A stretch of DNA of 64,000 nucleotides from the NCBI GenBank assembly GCA_013399855.1, contig VXAY01001313.1, positions 1,225,084 through 1,289,083 on the forward strand, in the 5' to 3' direction. This document shows positions 54,124 through 64,000 of this stretch, in pieces. A program made the translations under genes and the position numbers. This DNA comes from Oxyruncus cristatus (taxonomy: Eukaryota; Chordata; Aves; Passeriformes; Cotingidae). The notes beneath the pieces are model-generated. The model saw nothing but the letters and a program-made list of their open reading frames with translations. It was not told the origin of the DNA and ran no database searches. The number at the start of each line of letters is the position of its first letter. Positions within the stretch are counted from its first letter, which is position 1.

Positions 54124-54147
54124 TCTGTTTAAGCATCTGTTTAAGCA
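54124..54147. repeat. Perfect tandem 12-mer, two copies
   Basis: TCTGTTTAAGCA occurs twice in direct succession at 54124-54135 and 54136-54147. A short slippage duplication with no known role. Confidence 0.85.
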
Positions 54148-54851
54148 ACTTGCTGTTTCTTTTTCTTACAGTACAAGCAAAACTCAAAGGCATGCAATTA
54201 GGGGAAATCTGTCTGAAGTAATAGCAGGAAGTTATATTGAAGCTGGTCCTTTCCTTCATTATGTTCTGCTAAAGATGTGATGAGTGAGACCCGTTTTCAC
54301 TCCTACTGTATTGAAGTTCCGCATTTTTTTCTTCCCCCCTCTCCCCTTATCGCACAATGAACTGACACTTTACTGAAAGTCTTTTTTGGAAAACCAGTGT
54401 TTAGTATTCCCATAGTTTCCCACTAGATGTGAAGTGATAGGTTAACAAAATAGTTTTTTTATTACTTTAGATCGTTCCTAGTGGTTTGCTTTTTGTCCTC
54501 AACATCCCAAATTCTATTGCTTTTTAAAGTCTTTGACTAGATATCCTATTCTATTCACCTTTATAGTATGTTAATTTCTCATTTGTAGCCAGTAACTTAC
54601 TAATTAAATAACTACTTCCTATAAAAAGCAGAGACATTTATCTGGTATAAAACTAATAAACAGGCATTATGTTCTGCAGAGCATATTCCATTGAGCAGCA
54701 CTAAGTTCCTGTGTCCTTCCTTTAAGGCCAGAGTATATTTTCAGAATTTGGACCAGTATTCTGATGCAGATTTCTGTATACTTTGTGTGTTTTTAAGATA
54801 ACTCTTTGTTCTTGAAAGCCCTTTCCTGGTTATTATAAGCAGGAAATATTA

Positions 54852-54869
54852 TAAAATTTAAAAATTTTA
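54852..54869. repeat. AT-only inverted repeat
   Basis: TAAAATTT at 54852-54859 pairs with AAATTTTA at 54862-54869 across a 2-base spacer, in a very AT-rich stretch. Likely a chance product of base composition. Confidence 0.7.
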
Positions 54870-55776
54870 ATACTGTATTTATTTAATTGCTAAGACATAT
54901 TTATCATTTTGTTTCTGTTTTCATTATTTACTACATTAGGAACTGCTTGGTTAAAATCTTCCCACACACAAAAGTGCAAGTCAAAATATTCAAGTGAAAA
55001 TACAGCTTGAATTTTTTCCTCTTTACGTTATTAAGAATTGAATCTTGAAAGCAGGAGGTAAATTGTTTGAGTAGGTTACTGAATCATTGCCTCCTAAATA
55101 TAATTAACATATGATAGTGAACTTATATGGTCAATTTAAATTTTTAGTGTTAGAACACCAGTGTTAGTGAAATTGGAGCTTTCTCTGCAAAATTTCTTCC
55201 CAGTTACTCAGTCAAGAACAACTTCTAACTTGGGAAGCAATGATTCCTTAAATTTAGCGATCTTTGTGGGTCAGATGTATTTGGATGGTTTTGTGTCTCT
55301 CCAACTCTGCCTACACTGACAGGTGCTGTGGGTCAGAGTCACAGTGTAAACCAATTTGTGCCGAAGACTGGATGTCCACACGATGGGCATCTCAGGAGCA
55401 GTTCAGGTTAGTCTGGTCTGGCCTTGGGGACTGTCTGAGGGTACAAGGCATCCAAAAGTGCTCCTGGATCCTTCATCTTCCAGCTATTCTTATGCTCTAA
55501 AAACCGAGTTCAAGCAAGATCATCCGATAAAGTTGTTAGACTTTGTTACTGGACACCTTAGAAAGATATAGTGAGTGACTGCAAATATTTATTGTTGAAA
55601 TTTTTTCCAACCTTCTGTTGAACACTCCCCTTGGATGAAGGATATACTGCAGATATTATTTCTGGATTATTTTTCTAATCACATTTCTTTTTCCTTTAGC
55701 TGACAGACTATTAGCTTGCATTGTCTTAAACACAACTGGGGTGAGATATTCATTAAAAACAAAAGTCTTCTGCCTT

Positions 55777-55800
55777 TATATATGTGTGTGTATATATATA
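55777..55800. repeat. Alternating TA/TG dinucleotide microsatellite
   Basis: Twenty-four bases of strictly alternating pyrimidine and purine: TATATA, then TGTGTGTG, then TATATATA. A short imperfect microsatellite, too short for strong structural claims. Confidence 0.8.
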
Positions 55801-57660
55801 TTCAAATGTGAGAATAAATGTCACACTATTGCAAAGTGCTTTTACTTGGAGGTAAACAAATAATGCAGTTGTTTGTGACCTTACCCAGGGGAACTATGAC
55901 AGAACCTGCTTTGTGTCTGTACCTGCATTTGATGTGGAAAGTACAGTGTGATAGGTACTGCATAAAGTAATAATCAAATATAGTGACCTTTGATGTGCCT
56001 TTACTTAAAAGCACATAAGTCTTCCATTTCTCCTCTATCAGTGAAGTTTTCTCTTGTTGGCTCCTCTTAACAGTCTCTCTAGAATATTCCTAAATATCTC
56101 TAACCTCATTGTTCATCCACACAACATCTCACCAGAGCATTGGTGTCCATCCTATAACAAAAAAAAAAAGAAAACAAATTATTTTCTTTTGATGTCCTAG
56201 CAGGAGTTCTAGAAGAGAGCACTGTCTAGGGCCAAGTTCTTGCTTTCCCTTGTAGTCTCTTCAGGTCTAGACAATAAAAGCCCAAACACTGAAAATCCAA
56301 TGCTCTGAATTACTTCAGTCTCTCTTATCTCCCGAGAAGAGATTTCAGTGGAATAGACCTTTGGAAAAGGTGTTATACCTTCGCCATGTGCAGGCACCAG
56401 CTGTATGTCTATTTTGAGGGCTGTTTCTGAGTCAGAGTACTGGAAAAGCTGCTCTTCTCTGCAAGCGCCTATTGCACGATCCCAAAGACTCTTCAGAGCT
56501 GCCGCTGGCACCACGTCGAGCACACGTGGTTTCCTCTCCCTTCTCGAGGTGTCATGGGATGCCCAGCTTTGGGGGGTGTGCATGGCCAGTGGTGAGACTG
56601 CTCAGAGAGATTTCAGTGCTTTTTAGTTCCTGGAAGCCTGTGCAGACCTAAGGCAGGAAAGCCATTAGTTCTGTGTGGTTATACACTTGCACAGAGCATT
56701 ACAGGTGTGCTGTTGACACCATTTAGAGGCACATCAGTTTGCTTTTGGAAACAAGTACCTTGGATAAACACTTCTCACCCTTAGGAGCTTTCCATTCCTT
56801 TGACATACGAGACACAGCAAACAGGAAGGAATTCTTTCCGTGAGTGAAGGGAAAAAATATATTCTATACACTTTTCCAAATCAACGGAAGGTAAATTATG
56901 TTAAAACAATTGAAAAATTTTTATTTTTTTTAGGAAAAAAAAAGGAAAGGAAAACCCCCAAACCTCTATACTGTGCAGTTTTTCACTATAAATAAATAAT
57001 AAATCCTGTGGTAGAAAACTATGATTTTTTCATAACCTTGTCCTTTCAGTTGTCACTGCTGAGTTTGCCTTATGATTGCACAATGTGATAGTCCTCTTAC
57101 CCCTATTTGCATCAATTTACTTTTGCACGTTCTGAGATAACATGTAAAACTTCTCCTACTTTTTTACTTACTTAGCAAATACAGCACTCTAGAATTCAGA
57201 TAAGTAACACCTCTCCTCTGACAGCTTTCCAGTTCACTGCAAATACCCACCAGTGCAAAAATGAGAGCAGAGTGGGGTTGGTTTTTTGCTTTTACATAAA
57301 GCCAAGTGTTCTATGTATATATCCTACCAGTTAGAAACAACAACAACCTATTTCTCATTTGTCATTTGTTTGCTTGTTCTAGAAAGTGGATAAAGCTAAA
57401 ATAGTAGCCTCCTTTCCCAGGTCAGAAGGGAGACCCCTTTCCATGCCCCATCAGAGGCAAGAAACACACCTGTCTCTGTTTGCCACTTGTTGGTTTACAA
57501 CTGTGAGTAAGGTGAGACAAGTAAAATCTGTATGAAAACAGGCCTCCCTGGTTTAGGGAGCAATGCAATTCCCTCAGTAAGGTCAGTGTTTGTGCACTGT
57601 AGCACAAAAGTGCTTTTTGTGTGTCGCCCCTGAGTGACTTGTTAATGAAGCAGTAAATAT

Positions 57661-57698
57661 TCAGTGCTCAAAAAAAATGTTCAGTGCTCAAAAAAAAG
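57661..57698. repeat. Two-copy 20-bp tandem repeat
   Basis: TCAGTGCTCAAAAAAAA starts at 57661 and again at 57681, with TGT closing the first unit. The first 17 bases are identical, which indicates a recent slippage or unequal-exchange duplication. Confidence 0.85.
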
Positions 57699-60026
57699 CA
57701 TAAAAAAGAGGACATGCCGATGTCATGCTGTCTTGGAATGGATCTTTGTCTCTGCTTCCTCAGTTTCCCTTCGGACTACAGTGGGACAGGGTGGGTGAAA
57801 TCTGCACTGCCTTTGTTCAGCTGGTTGAGGGGGTGCTGCAAAATACAGAGAAGTGTGGTTTTAGGAGCTGTCAGGTGATAGAAATACTTGCCCCCTCACC
57901 AAATTCAGCTCTTTGTTACCCAGATGCACAACACTGTTGAATGCAAGGCAGCTGTAAGGTTTTCTTAATATTGTACACACAGATAAGGAGAGAGAAGGAA
58001 AAATTTGTTTTCAAAGAAATAAAAACGCACAGGGCAGCGTTTGCTCAGCTTCGTGAAATTTTCACAAAAAAAAAATATGCCAGCAGTACAAAAGATACTT
58101 TGTACCTTGCACTTCTTTGTAACAAAACCCTGCATCACCTGAGCACCTATAAAATGTTTCGTATGACAGTAAACTTGTTAAAGTGTTTTCTCATATACTT
58201 GGGAAAATAAGGGATGTGAAGATTGAGGGCCACAGGCAGATCTCCTATAGTATTAAGACAATCCTGTTAGCAAGTCTTCATGTACTTTGGTTTCAACAGC
58301 AATTTCTTGGTTTTGGGGTGAGTTGTATGTTGTTTTTGCTGTTTGTTTGGGGTTTTTGTTTAAATCACAGAGAGGAGTTCAATTTTCAGTGTTTGAAAGG
58401 AGAGATCGGACTCCCTGTACATTTGCACTTTAAAGATCTATCTGCAGCTGTGAAACTAATTTTGCGATAAAGGCTGGGTTTCAGTGCATCTGTTATGGTA
58501 CTCTTTCCTATGATTTCTCAGTTTGTGGAACCTGAAGGGAATTGGAAGTGTTCAATGCAGTGTGAGAGTATAGCTAGTCAGGGTGGAATTCATCCTGGGT
58601 TTATAACCTTTCTCCATGTATGTAACTTCTTTGACTGCAGCGGTCACAGCAGCATGTGACTAGAGAACATGTTTGTATAAGTTGGATTATGTAAAGTAAG
58701 AACTTTGGGACACGAATTTCTATGGATTATTGTCAGAGTGAGATCAAGAGCTCCCATTTCTGTAACTCCTTCTGTCCTTAGAGAAAATGTAATTTTGGCA
58801 GCACTGGATATATAGGATAACAGAAAATTTGTATTTTTATGAAAGCCCTGTGCATTCTTGAGTGTTCAACCTGTTGCATGTCCCTGGCAAACAAGCTTTA
58901 CATTTGTTCTTGAAAGTTTGTCGCTGGCAGAAGGCTCAGTAGTGTAGTCTTGGCCCATTTGTTCCTCAGGATAAGTGACTGTGATAGGCTCACAATGGCC
59001 ACCTGCCTGCTGGCTCCCCGCCAAGGTCGTTGTGTTTGTCCATCCATGTGTCATTGCAAATAAACCTTTTCTGTGATACTGTCATGAGAGAGTGGATGAC
59101 ACCTGTGACAGGCTCTTGCGTCTGGGATAGGGACTGAAATTTTTGATTGTAAGTGCAGTGACAGGACATTGGGTGTCTCTGAATTATGTTAAATTTCTAT
59201 TCGGTTTAGCTAACTATGCACAACCTACCTAAACCCATGGAAAAAATTATTTTTATTTAACAAAGTGGGAGGTTTGCTTTTTTCATTCCGTACAGAAGTA
59301 TGTGTGGGCAGATTTCAAGAGTAATTGAGGCACAAGAATCGGACAAGGGGAAAACAAGGACACAGCCAGTCCATACTCAGCCAAGCAATTCTGACCACGT
59401 CATAGCAGCCACAGCAGTTGTGACTTGAGCAGAGAGCAGTGACCTACTTGTTTCACCACATTGCTAATCACATCTTACATTTACTGTGTCAGCTTCAGTA
59501 CCTGATGGATATCAAACTTTTCACTTAAAACTATTTTAGATTACCCTGAATGATATTCCATCCTAGCCCAGGGGAATATTAATCACCATTTTATTATATT
59601 TGGCTGAAGAAGTTGGAATTCATAATTGTAATTTTAAACTAAACTTTATGGAGTAACAATGAGATTGAACTAATACTAATACTGATACACTTATTAATTA
59701 GCATTAAAGATAATTAGGAGGACAGAAAAAAAAAATATGCCAGCAATAGATTTTCCCACATGATTCTGAACAGGGTTGCATAGGGCTATCTGAAATTACC
59801 CTTCTTTGAATACTTTATAAAATTCATTGCTCAGCATTTCAGAAGTAGAAGTTCTTTCATTGTGAAATACAGGTCAGATTGTATTAGACTGGAATCTAAT
59901 TTAATGGAGCTCCTACTACTCCCTTAATTTCCCAAAGCACTTTAGAAAGCAATAACAGGAACTAGTGGTGTGATACAGAAGCAGGTAAATCCATAACTTA
60001 TTTGCAGTGGGCCAGTTCCAGGCTTG

Positions 60027-60092
60027 TTGTTAGCTTGTGTAGCTCCCCTGCCTGTGGTATGAGGCTGATTTACACCACTTAGGATTTGGTCC
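60027..60092 (+). repeat. Probable fragment of an ancient amniote interspersed repeat
   Basis: The strings TGTGTAGCTCCCCTGCC, then GCTGATTTACACCACTTAGG and GATTTGGTCC resemble a repeat motif that I recall as widespread in reptile and bird DNA (a gctgatttacaccagctgagg-like core followed by a tctggcc-like end). The match is from memory and the fragment is degraded. The family is not named here because I cannot check it. Confidence 0.3.
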
Positions 60093-61172
60093 AAAGCCAA
60101 AGGTGTGTACATAAAATGGCAAAGCATATGAAATACTATTTTAAGAGAAAAATTAAAAGATAGAAAGGAGATCCCATTTATTCCTATTACTTTTTAGAGC
60201 CTTGTGATCCAACACCCACAGAATTTACTAAGAGGTTTTGGCTCAGATCCCACATGAGCAATAAGATCCTAAATTTTTCTCTGAAGGACACTAGCAAAAG
60301 GACAAATGAGCTTTCATTAGATGTCCCATCCACTACAAACCAATTTTATAAGGGAAGGTGTATTGCAGGTACAGAAAAGCATGTGGAAGAACATGAATCA
60401 TTTTGTGCTCAGAGGAGAAAGATGGAGACACAGTATTGTTTCTAAAAGTGTTTTATTGTTTGCCCACTTAATAAATAACTGGCATTTTGCACTCTAAGTG
60501 AGAAGTGAATTTGAGGACAAGAAGTTGATTTACCCAAGTACTTGCCCAAAGTATTTGCAGAAATATCTGTAGTCTCACTGTCTTTTCAGACCCTCACTGA
60601 TAGAGATCAAAAGTTGCATGAGGAGTTATTCTTGACATGGCAGTTGTTTTTTTATTCCTCTCTGTTTTCTAGCCATCTTTCCCCACTGAGGGCAGCAGCT
60701 GTACATCCATACATCAGGTGTCATTGGTGTATACAGCCCCAGGAGTCCGGCCTTTTTCATTTTAAGAAACTCATTTCTTTTTTCACTGAAAGAAAGACTT
60801 GCGGATCATGGCTCTGTCTTCTAATGTTAATACAAATCCAGTGGCCACTGCAGTTAAACTTTAGTTTAAAAATTGCATTCTTTTTCCCCACTAAAAATAC
60901 CAGTTCTGTTTATACCATAACACCTTCTGAAAATCTTGAGCTCAGCCTCTGGTATTGTTGATATCTGAATCAAATGCCTTCCATTTGTTGTTTGCACATT
61001 TCATTCGTGACTGGATAGCAATACCATAAATATAGCACAGGAAAAAAAAATAGAAAGTGATCCTTGTTTAGGCATTTTGCATGAAATTTGCTTTGTTATA
61101 GACTACTTCAGTGTTATGTGTACATAACAAATTCCCTTTAGCTGTACTTCAGTTTGAACTTTCTGGTTTGAA

Positions 61173-61192
61173 AAATAATATTGATATTATTT
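61173..61192. repeat. Perfect 9-bp inverted repeat
   Basis: AAATAATAT at 61173-61181 and its reverse complement ATATTATTT at 61184-61192 are separated by TG. AT-only arms make chance a reasonable explanation. Confidence 0.8.
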
Positions 61193-62121
61193 CAGTGTAC
61201 ACTATATCTTTTGCTTATTTATGCTGAAATATCTTGGAACAGGGAATTGCTTTTTCTGGTGCTTTTTTCCTAATAGTCATTAATTTTTTACACTAAAACA
61301 TTGATTTAAAAACATTTTTCCTTTTTAGCAAAACTGATCTATTTATCACTTTTCCCTTTTTCCTTTTCATAAGTGCATCATCTATTTTTGAAAATACTGA
61401 CTTTTAGGTGGGCTTAGGATTTCCGTGTTGTTTTTGTAATCCAGCTTCCAGGTCGTTAATTTTTTTTAATACTAAAAATCAATAAAAGACACTGAATTTA
61501 TTTGAGCTATGTTGGCCACCATTTTGGTGCTAATGTCTGCTACTGGCGCACAACAAGTAATTCAAAAGTGATAGGGATAGGTATAAAAGTTCTTTTTTCT
61601 TCTGCAGAATTCATAGAAAATTAAAAATGTAAAAGAAAGCAAAATTTGATGGCTTTGGCAACTTTTATCAGGACTTGACCAGTATGACTTTGATGGATAT
61701 CTCATACAGATATGGTTGCTCCTCTGGAGTGCATAAAATGAGATATTTGAGACTGGTTCAAGCCAAGTGTCAAGTAGTGACAGGCCTCACCATTAGGGCT
61801 GGGTGTGGATGTGGCATAGAATAACCCCTTCACTAGCAGCTGTTTTCTGCACTGCATGGCTTCATGCACATTTATGGAGTCAGCTGGGAGCTTCCACGTT
61901 TTCTTTCCCTTGGTAGGTGTGGGAGACGTGGCATTCATGCGGCACAGACGTGCCTTCAGCATCTTTCTTTAGCACAGGCCACTCTGCTCTCAAACAAGAA
62001 AAGCAAAGCTGATTTGTGTTTGCATTCAGGAACAGCCCCAAGTGCCAGTAGAATTGCCAGAGGAGGGCTTGGTTTCACACACGTGTAATAGAGATATCAC
62101 ATGTGCTGTTGTCTTTATTGC

Positions 62122-62233
62122 AATCACAGAATCACACAAGATGCTGAGTTGGAAGGGACCCACGAGGATCATTGAGTCCAACTCCTGGCCCTGCACAGGG
62201 CCAACCCCAAGAGTCACATCATGTGCCTGAGAG
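62122..62233 (-). mobile_element. CR1 LINE 3' end fragment
   Basis: Read on the plus strand it opens with AATCACAGAATCACACAAG (decayed octamers) and continues GAGTTGGAAGGGACCCACG, GATCATTGAGTCCAACTCC, CCCTGCACAGGGCCAACCCC and GTGCCTGAGAG. This is the reverse complement of a CR1 3' tail of a subtype I associate with songbird genomes. It breaks off at about 62233, so the copy is severely 5'-truncated. It differs from the tail at 52239 and is therefore a separate insertion of another subfamily. Overlapping open frames here are not genes. Confidence 0.9.
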
Positions 62234-63505
62234 TAAATCAACTGCTTAATAATACTTTCTCCAGCTTTCCAAGTGAGTTCTATCTTTAGCAAATTGGAAA
62301 AGTTGACTGGCTTCTCCAGCATCTTAGCTGGAGGCTTTGGAAATACTGATAATTTCAGCCTCTCCTTTATCAAAATGTCTACACATTCAGTCAGAAACAT
62401 GAAGCACATCTTACAGCACTGTTAAGTCTCCAGGGAAATGGGAAGGGAAGGAATCTCCTGTGGGAATTCCCCACCAGTAGGCAACAGCAGCACATCAGCT
62501 ATTTTAGCTACTTCTTTGCAGATGGTTTGACAATCTGTTGCAAGTTATACCCCAACACACAATATTCCCTCTCTGCTTTTCTTCAAGTGATGATGTCTCC
62601 AGGTATCTAGCTCCAAAAAAGAGCCTCCTTCGATCCACTTCAAATGACACTCTTTGTGTAAAGAGCTTTCTACCGATACCCACTGATCAGCAGGATGACT
62701 CCAAATCCTATTATAATCTGCCAGGTAGAAATGGATAAATCTTTTAGCCTAGGCTGGGCTTGTTTCATCATTGTGACAGCTTCCCATGAGCCGGCATTCA
62801 TCAGATTCCTTCAAAACAGCCAGCTCCACATCATTTGACAGCTAAATTTCCATGACTGGACTCTAGGTTACTACATCTTTAATCTGCATTTAATTACTCA
62901 TTAATAAGCCAGGTACTGATTCACAGTGTGTTCCCCCTCCCCTTTTTTTTTTATTTTATTTTAAATTGCTTGCTGGATGTTGACTGGGATACCAAACTGA
63001 TGGCTAAAATTGCTGCCATGAATGCTTTTTGCATGACCTTCCTGGCAATTTTGTCAATCAAAATAAAATAAGCACCTAAGTATCTTTTGTGTCTTATTAA
63101 AAGGCACTGGGCACATCCAGTTAAGCACAGCAACAGGTCTCTGTCTGACATGAGTGGCAGAGAGATTACTGTGCAATAGTATACGGTGCCACAGCCACAT
63201 GGGAGGTCACATCAAACACGTGTGTAAGCACTCTTTCTACAGACTTACAGCTATTTTGCCTCTCTTTGCCTCCTATCTTAAAGAAGAAGAAATAATAAAA
63301 AAAAAAAAGATGAAAACGAATGTGGGAACAAATACTACTTCAACCACAGTTTTAAGGTACTGTGTTTTCAGAATTGTGCCCTGTGAAATATTTAAATTGC
63401 ATATATCCCAGTGTGTTGCATATGGCAACAAAAAACACTGTTATTTGCTTTGATTCAGTCATGTGAGAGGACAAGTGACACGCTATCAGGTTTCTGCATG
63501 GCATC
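62234..63505. other. Noncoding region, nothing recognised
   Basis: Between the last CR1 tail and the LTR. It has only short chance frames, a T-rich run near 62945-62965 and an A-rich run near 63298-63308. No gene or RNA is supported. Confidence 0.55.
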
Positions 63506-63507
63506 TG

Positions 63508-63534
63508 TAGGGGGGGCAGCTGTAACCCCCCCTA
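63508..63534. repeat. Perfect 9-bp hairpin at the LTR terminus
   Basis: TAGGGGGGG (63508-63516) and CCCCCCCTA (63526-63534) form a perfect stem around a 9-base loop, CAGCTGTAA. It sits two bases inside the LTR end, in U5 as read on the minus strand. Confidence 0.9.
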
Positions 63535-63618
63535 AATAATAGACCGTGATAAGATCTATTCTGCATGAAAATCACCTCCAGGTGAAGAGAAAATAGATCT
63601 GGTGCACAAAATGGACTG

Positions 63619-63624
63619 TTTATT
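63619..63624 (-). terminator. LTR polyadenylation signal AATAAA
   Basis: TTTATT on the plus strand is AATAAA on the minus strand, only 18 bp downstream of the TATA box. The signal therefore lies at or before the expected transcription start, so polyadenylation would use the copy in the 3' LTR with a very short R region. Confidence 0.6.
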
Positions 63625-63640
63625 GGAAAGGAATGGCTAG

Positions 63641-63650
63641 CTTTTATATG
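63641..63650 (-). promoter_or_regulatory. LTR TATA box
   Basis: The minus strand reads CATATAAAAG here. A start site would be expected about 25-30 bp further along the minus strand, near 63615-63620. The assignment rests on the neighbouring polyadenylation signal and LTR end. Confidence 0.55.
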
Positions 63651-64000
63651 GTAGGGCATGGAATGTTTGGAATTTGGGAGGTTTCAAAGGAGGTACATGC
63701 AGGGATGTGTCTATAATTGGGCAAGCTGTGATAAAACTTACCCTATTAGGGAAAGGAAAGATACAAGGTGAGGGAAAACTATAAATCTAAACTACTCAGA
63801 GCCAATAAGCAAAAGGGTTACATTCAGCGAGTAGAAAAACAGCTAACATTGATTTAAACTACAGGATTTAAACTTACTTCATACTGAAGTAAGATTTTCT
63901 TCTAACAACATTGTTAACAAACTGAACAAACATAATACTATTGTAATATGAAAAATAGTCTCTGAGGTAAAGAGTTCTTTGTTATTCAGTAGTCCAGCTG

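Larger units (their letters stand above)
52332..62121. other. Noncoding region between two CR1 tails
   Basis: No gene is recognised. Overlapping open frames occur on both strands at about 52550-52900 in a G+C-richer patch, but neither resembles a known protein. A pyrimidine-rich acceptor-like string ends at 54171 and is followed by an open frame to a TGA at 54280. This could be read as a terminal exon but has no other support. Small tandem and inverted repeats and one fragment of an old repeat are listed separately. Confidence 0.5.
63506..64000 (-). mobile_element. Endogenous retrovirus LTR, minus strand, cut by the window edge
   Basis: The plus-strand boundary starts with TG (TGTAGGGGGGG at 63506), which on the minus strand is the ...CCCCCTACA end of an LTR. 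Reading leftward on the minus strand there is a CCAAT-type box (near 63803-63809, seen as CCAATAAG on the plus strand), a TATA box (63643-63648), a polyadenylation signal (63619-63624) and a G/C-rich terminal hairpin. This order is the U3-R-U5 layout of a retroviral LTR. The TG/CA ends also fit. The 5 bases outside the end are GCATC, a possible target duplication whose partner lies beyond the window. No coding part is visible, so it may be a solo LTR or the 3' LTR of a longer provirus. The family is unassigned, although the style fits avian endogenous retroviruses. Confidence 0.65.

Noticed and set aside
54172..54280. Possible terminal exon after the acceptor TTTCTTTTTCTTACAG
   Set aside because: Only one splice signal, no recognised peptide, and no polyadenylation signal seen close downstream.
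59059..59064. AATAAA as the end of a gene or LTR
   Set aside because: No upstream coding sequence, TATA box or LTR ends were found. AATAAA is frequent in AT-rich DNA.
1..64000. CRISPR arrays, insertion sequences, operons or phage modules
   Set aside because: No regularly spaced repeats, ribosome binding sites or dense co-directional coding. The repeat content is that of a vertebrate nuclear genome.

Overview
This window looks like 64 kb of nuclear DNA from a bird, probably a songbird or close relative. Three CR1 LINE copies are recognisable. One is a 1.1 kb piece whose reverse-transcriptase remnant can still be read, and it ends in the ATTCTATG-type octamer repeats of avian CR1. The right edge enters a TG/CA-bounded retroviral LTR. 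The DNA is AT-rich, has many A/T homopolymer runs and no operon-like coding density. Every long reading frame is short and none resembles a protein family I know. The passerine-level placement is inferred from the style of the repeats.

Layout. 1-10289: single-copy-looking noncoding DNA with a small tandem duplication, a possible homeodomain/GATA-type regulatory patch near 5 kb and one possible mini-exon at 8.3 kb. 10290-11387: CR1 copy on the + strand, internally deleted and catalytically dead. 11388-27337: noncoding DNA with homopolymer runs, a 26-bp perfect palindrome at 22983 and a tiny well-initiated hydrophobic reading frame just after it. 27338-27421: the best candidate exon in the window, with a good acceptor, a gtaagt donor and one open frame across 84 nt. 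27422-52238: a long noncoding stretch with A/T runs and C/A-rich patches. 52239-52331 and 62122-62233: two short CR1 3' ends on the - strand. 60027-60092: a fragment resembling an ancient amniote repeat. 63506-64000: an LTR on the - strand that runs off the window.

No complete protein-coding gene, rRNA, convincing tRNA, CRISPR array or bacterial-type system is visible. The simplest reading is a long intron or an intergenic gene desert. The candidate exon at 27.3 kb is the one piece of evidence for the intron reading. I found no convincing undescribed biological system. The items most worth a second look are the candidate exon, the perfect palindrome with its neighbouring small frame, the compact LTR promoter/polyadenylation layout and the repeated homeodomain-type 11-mer near 5 kb.
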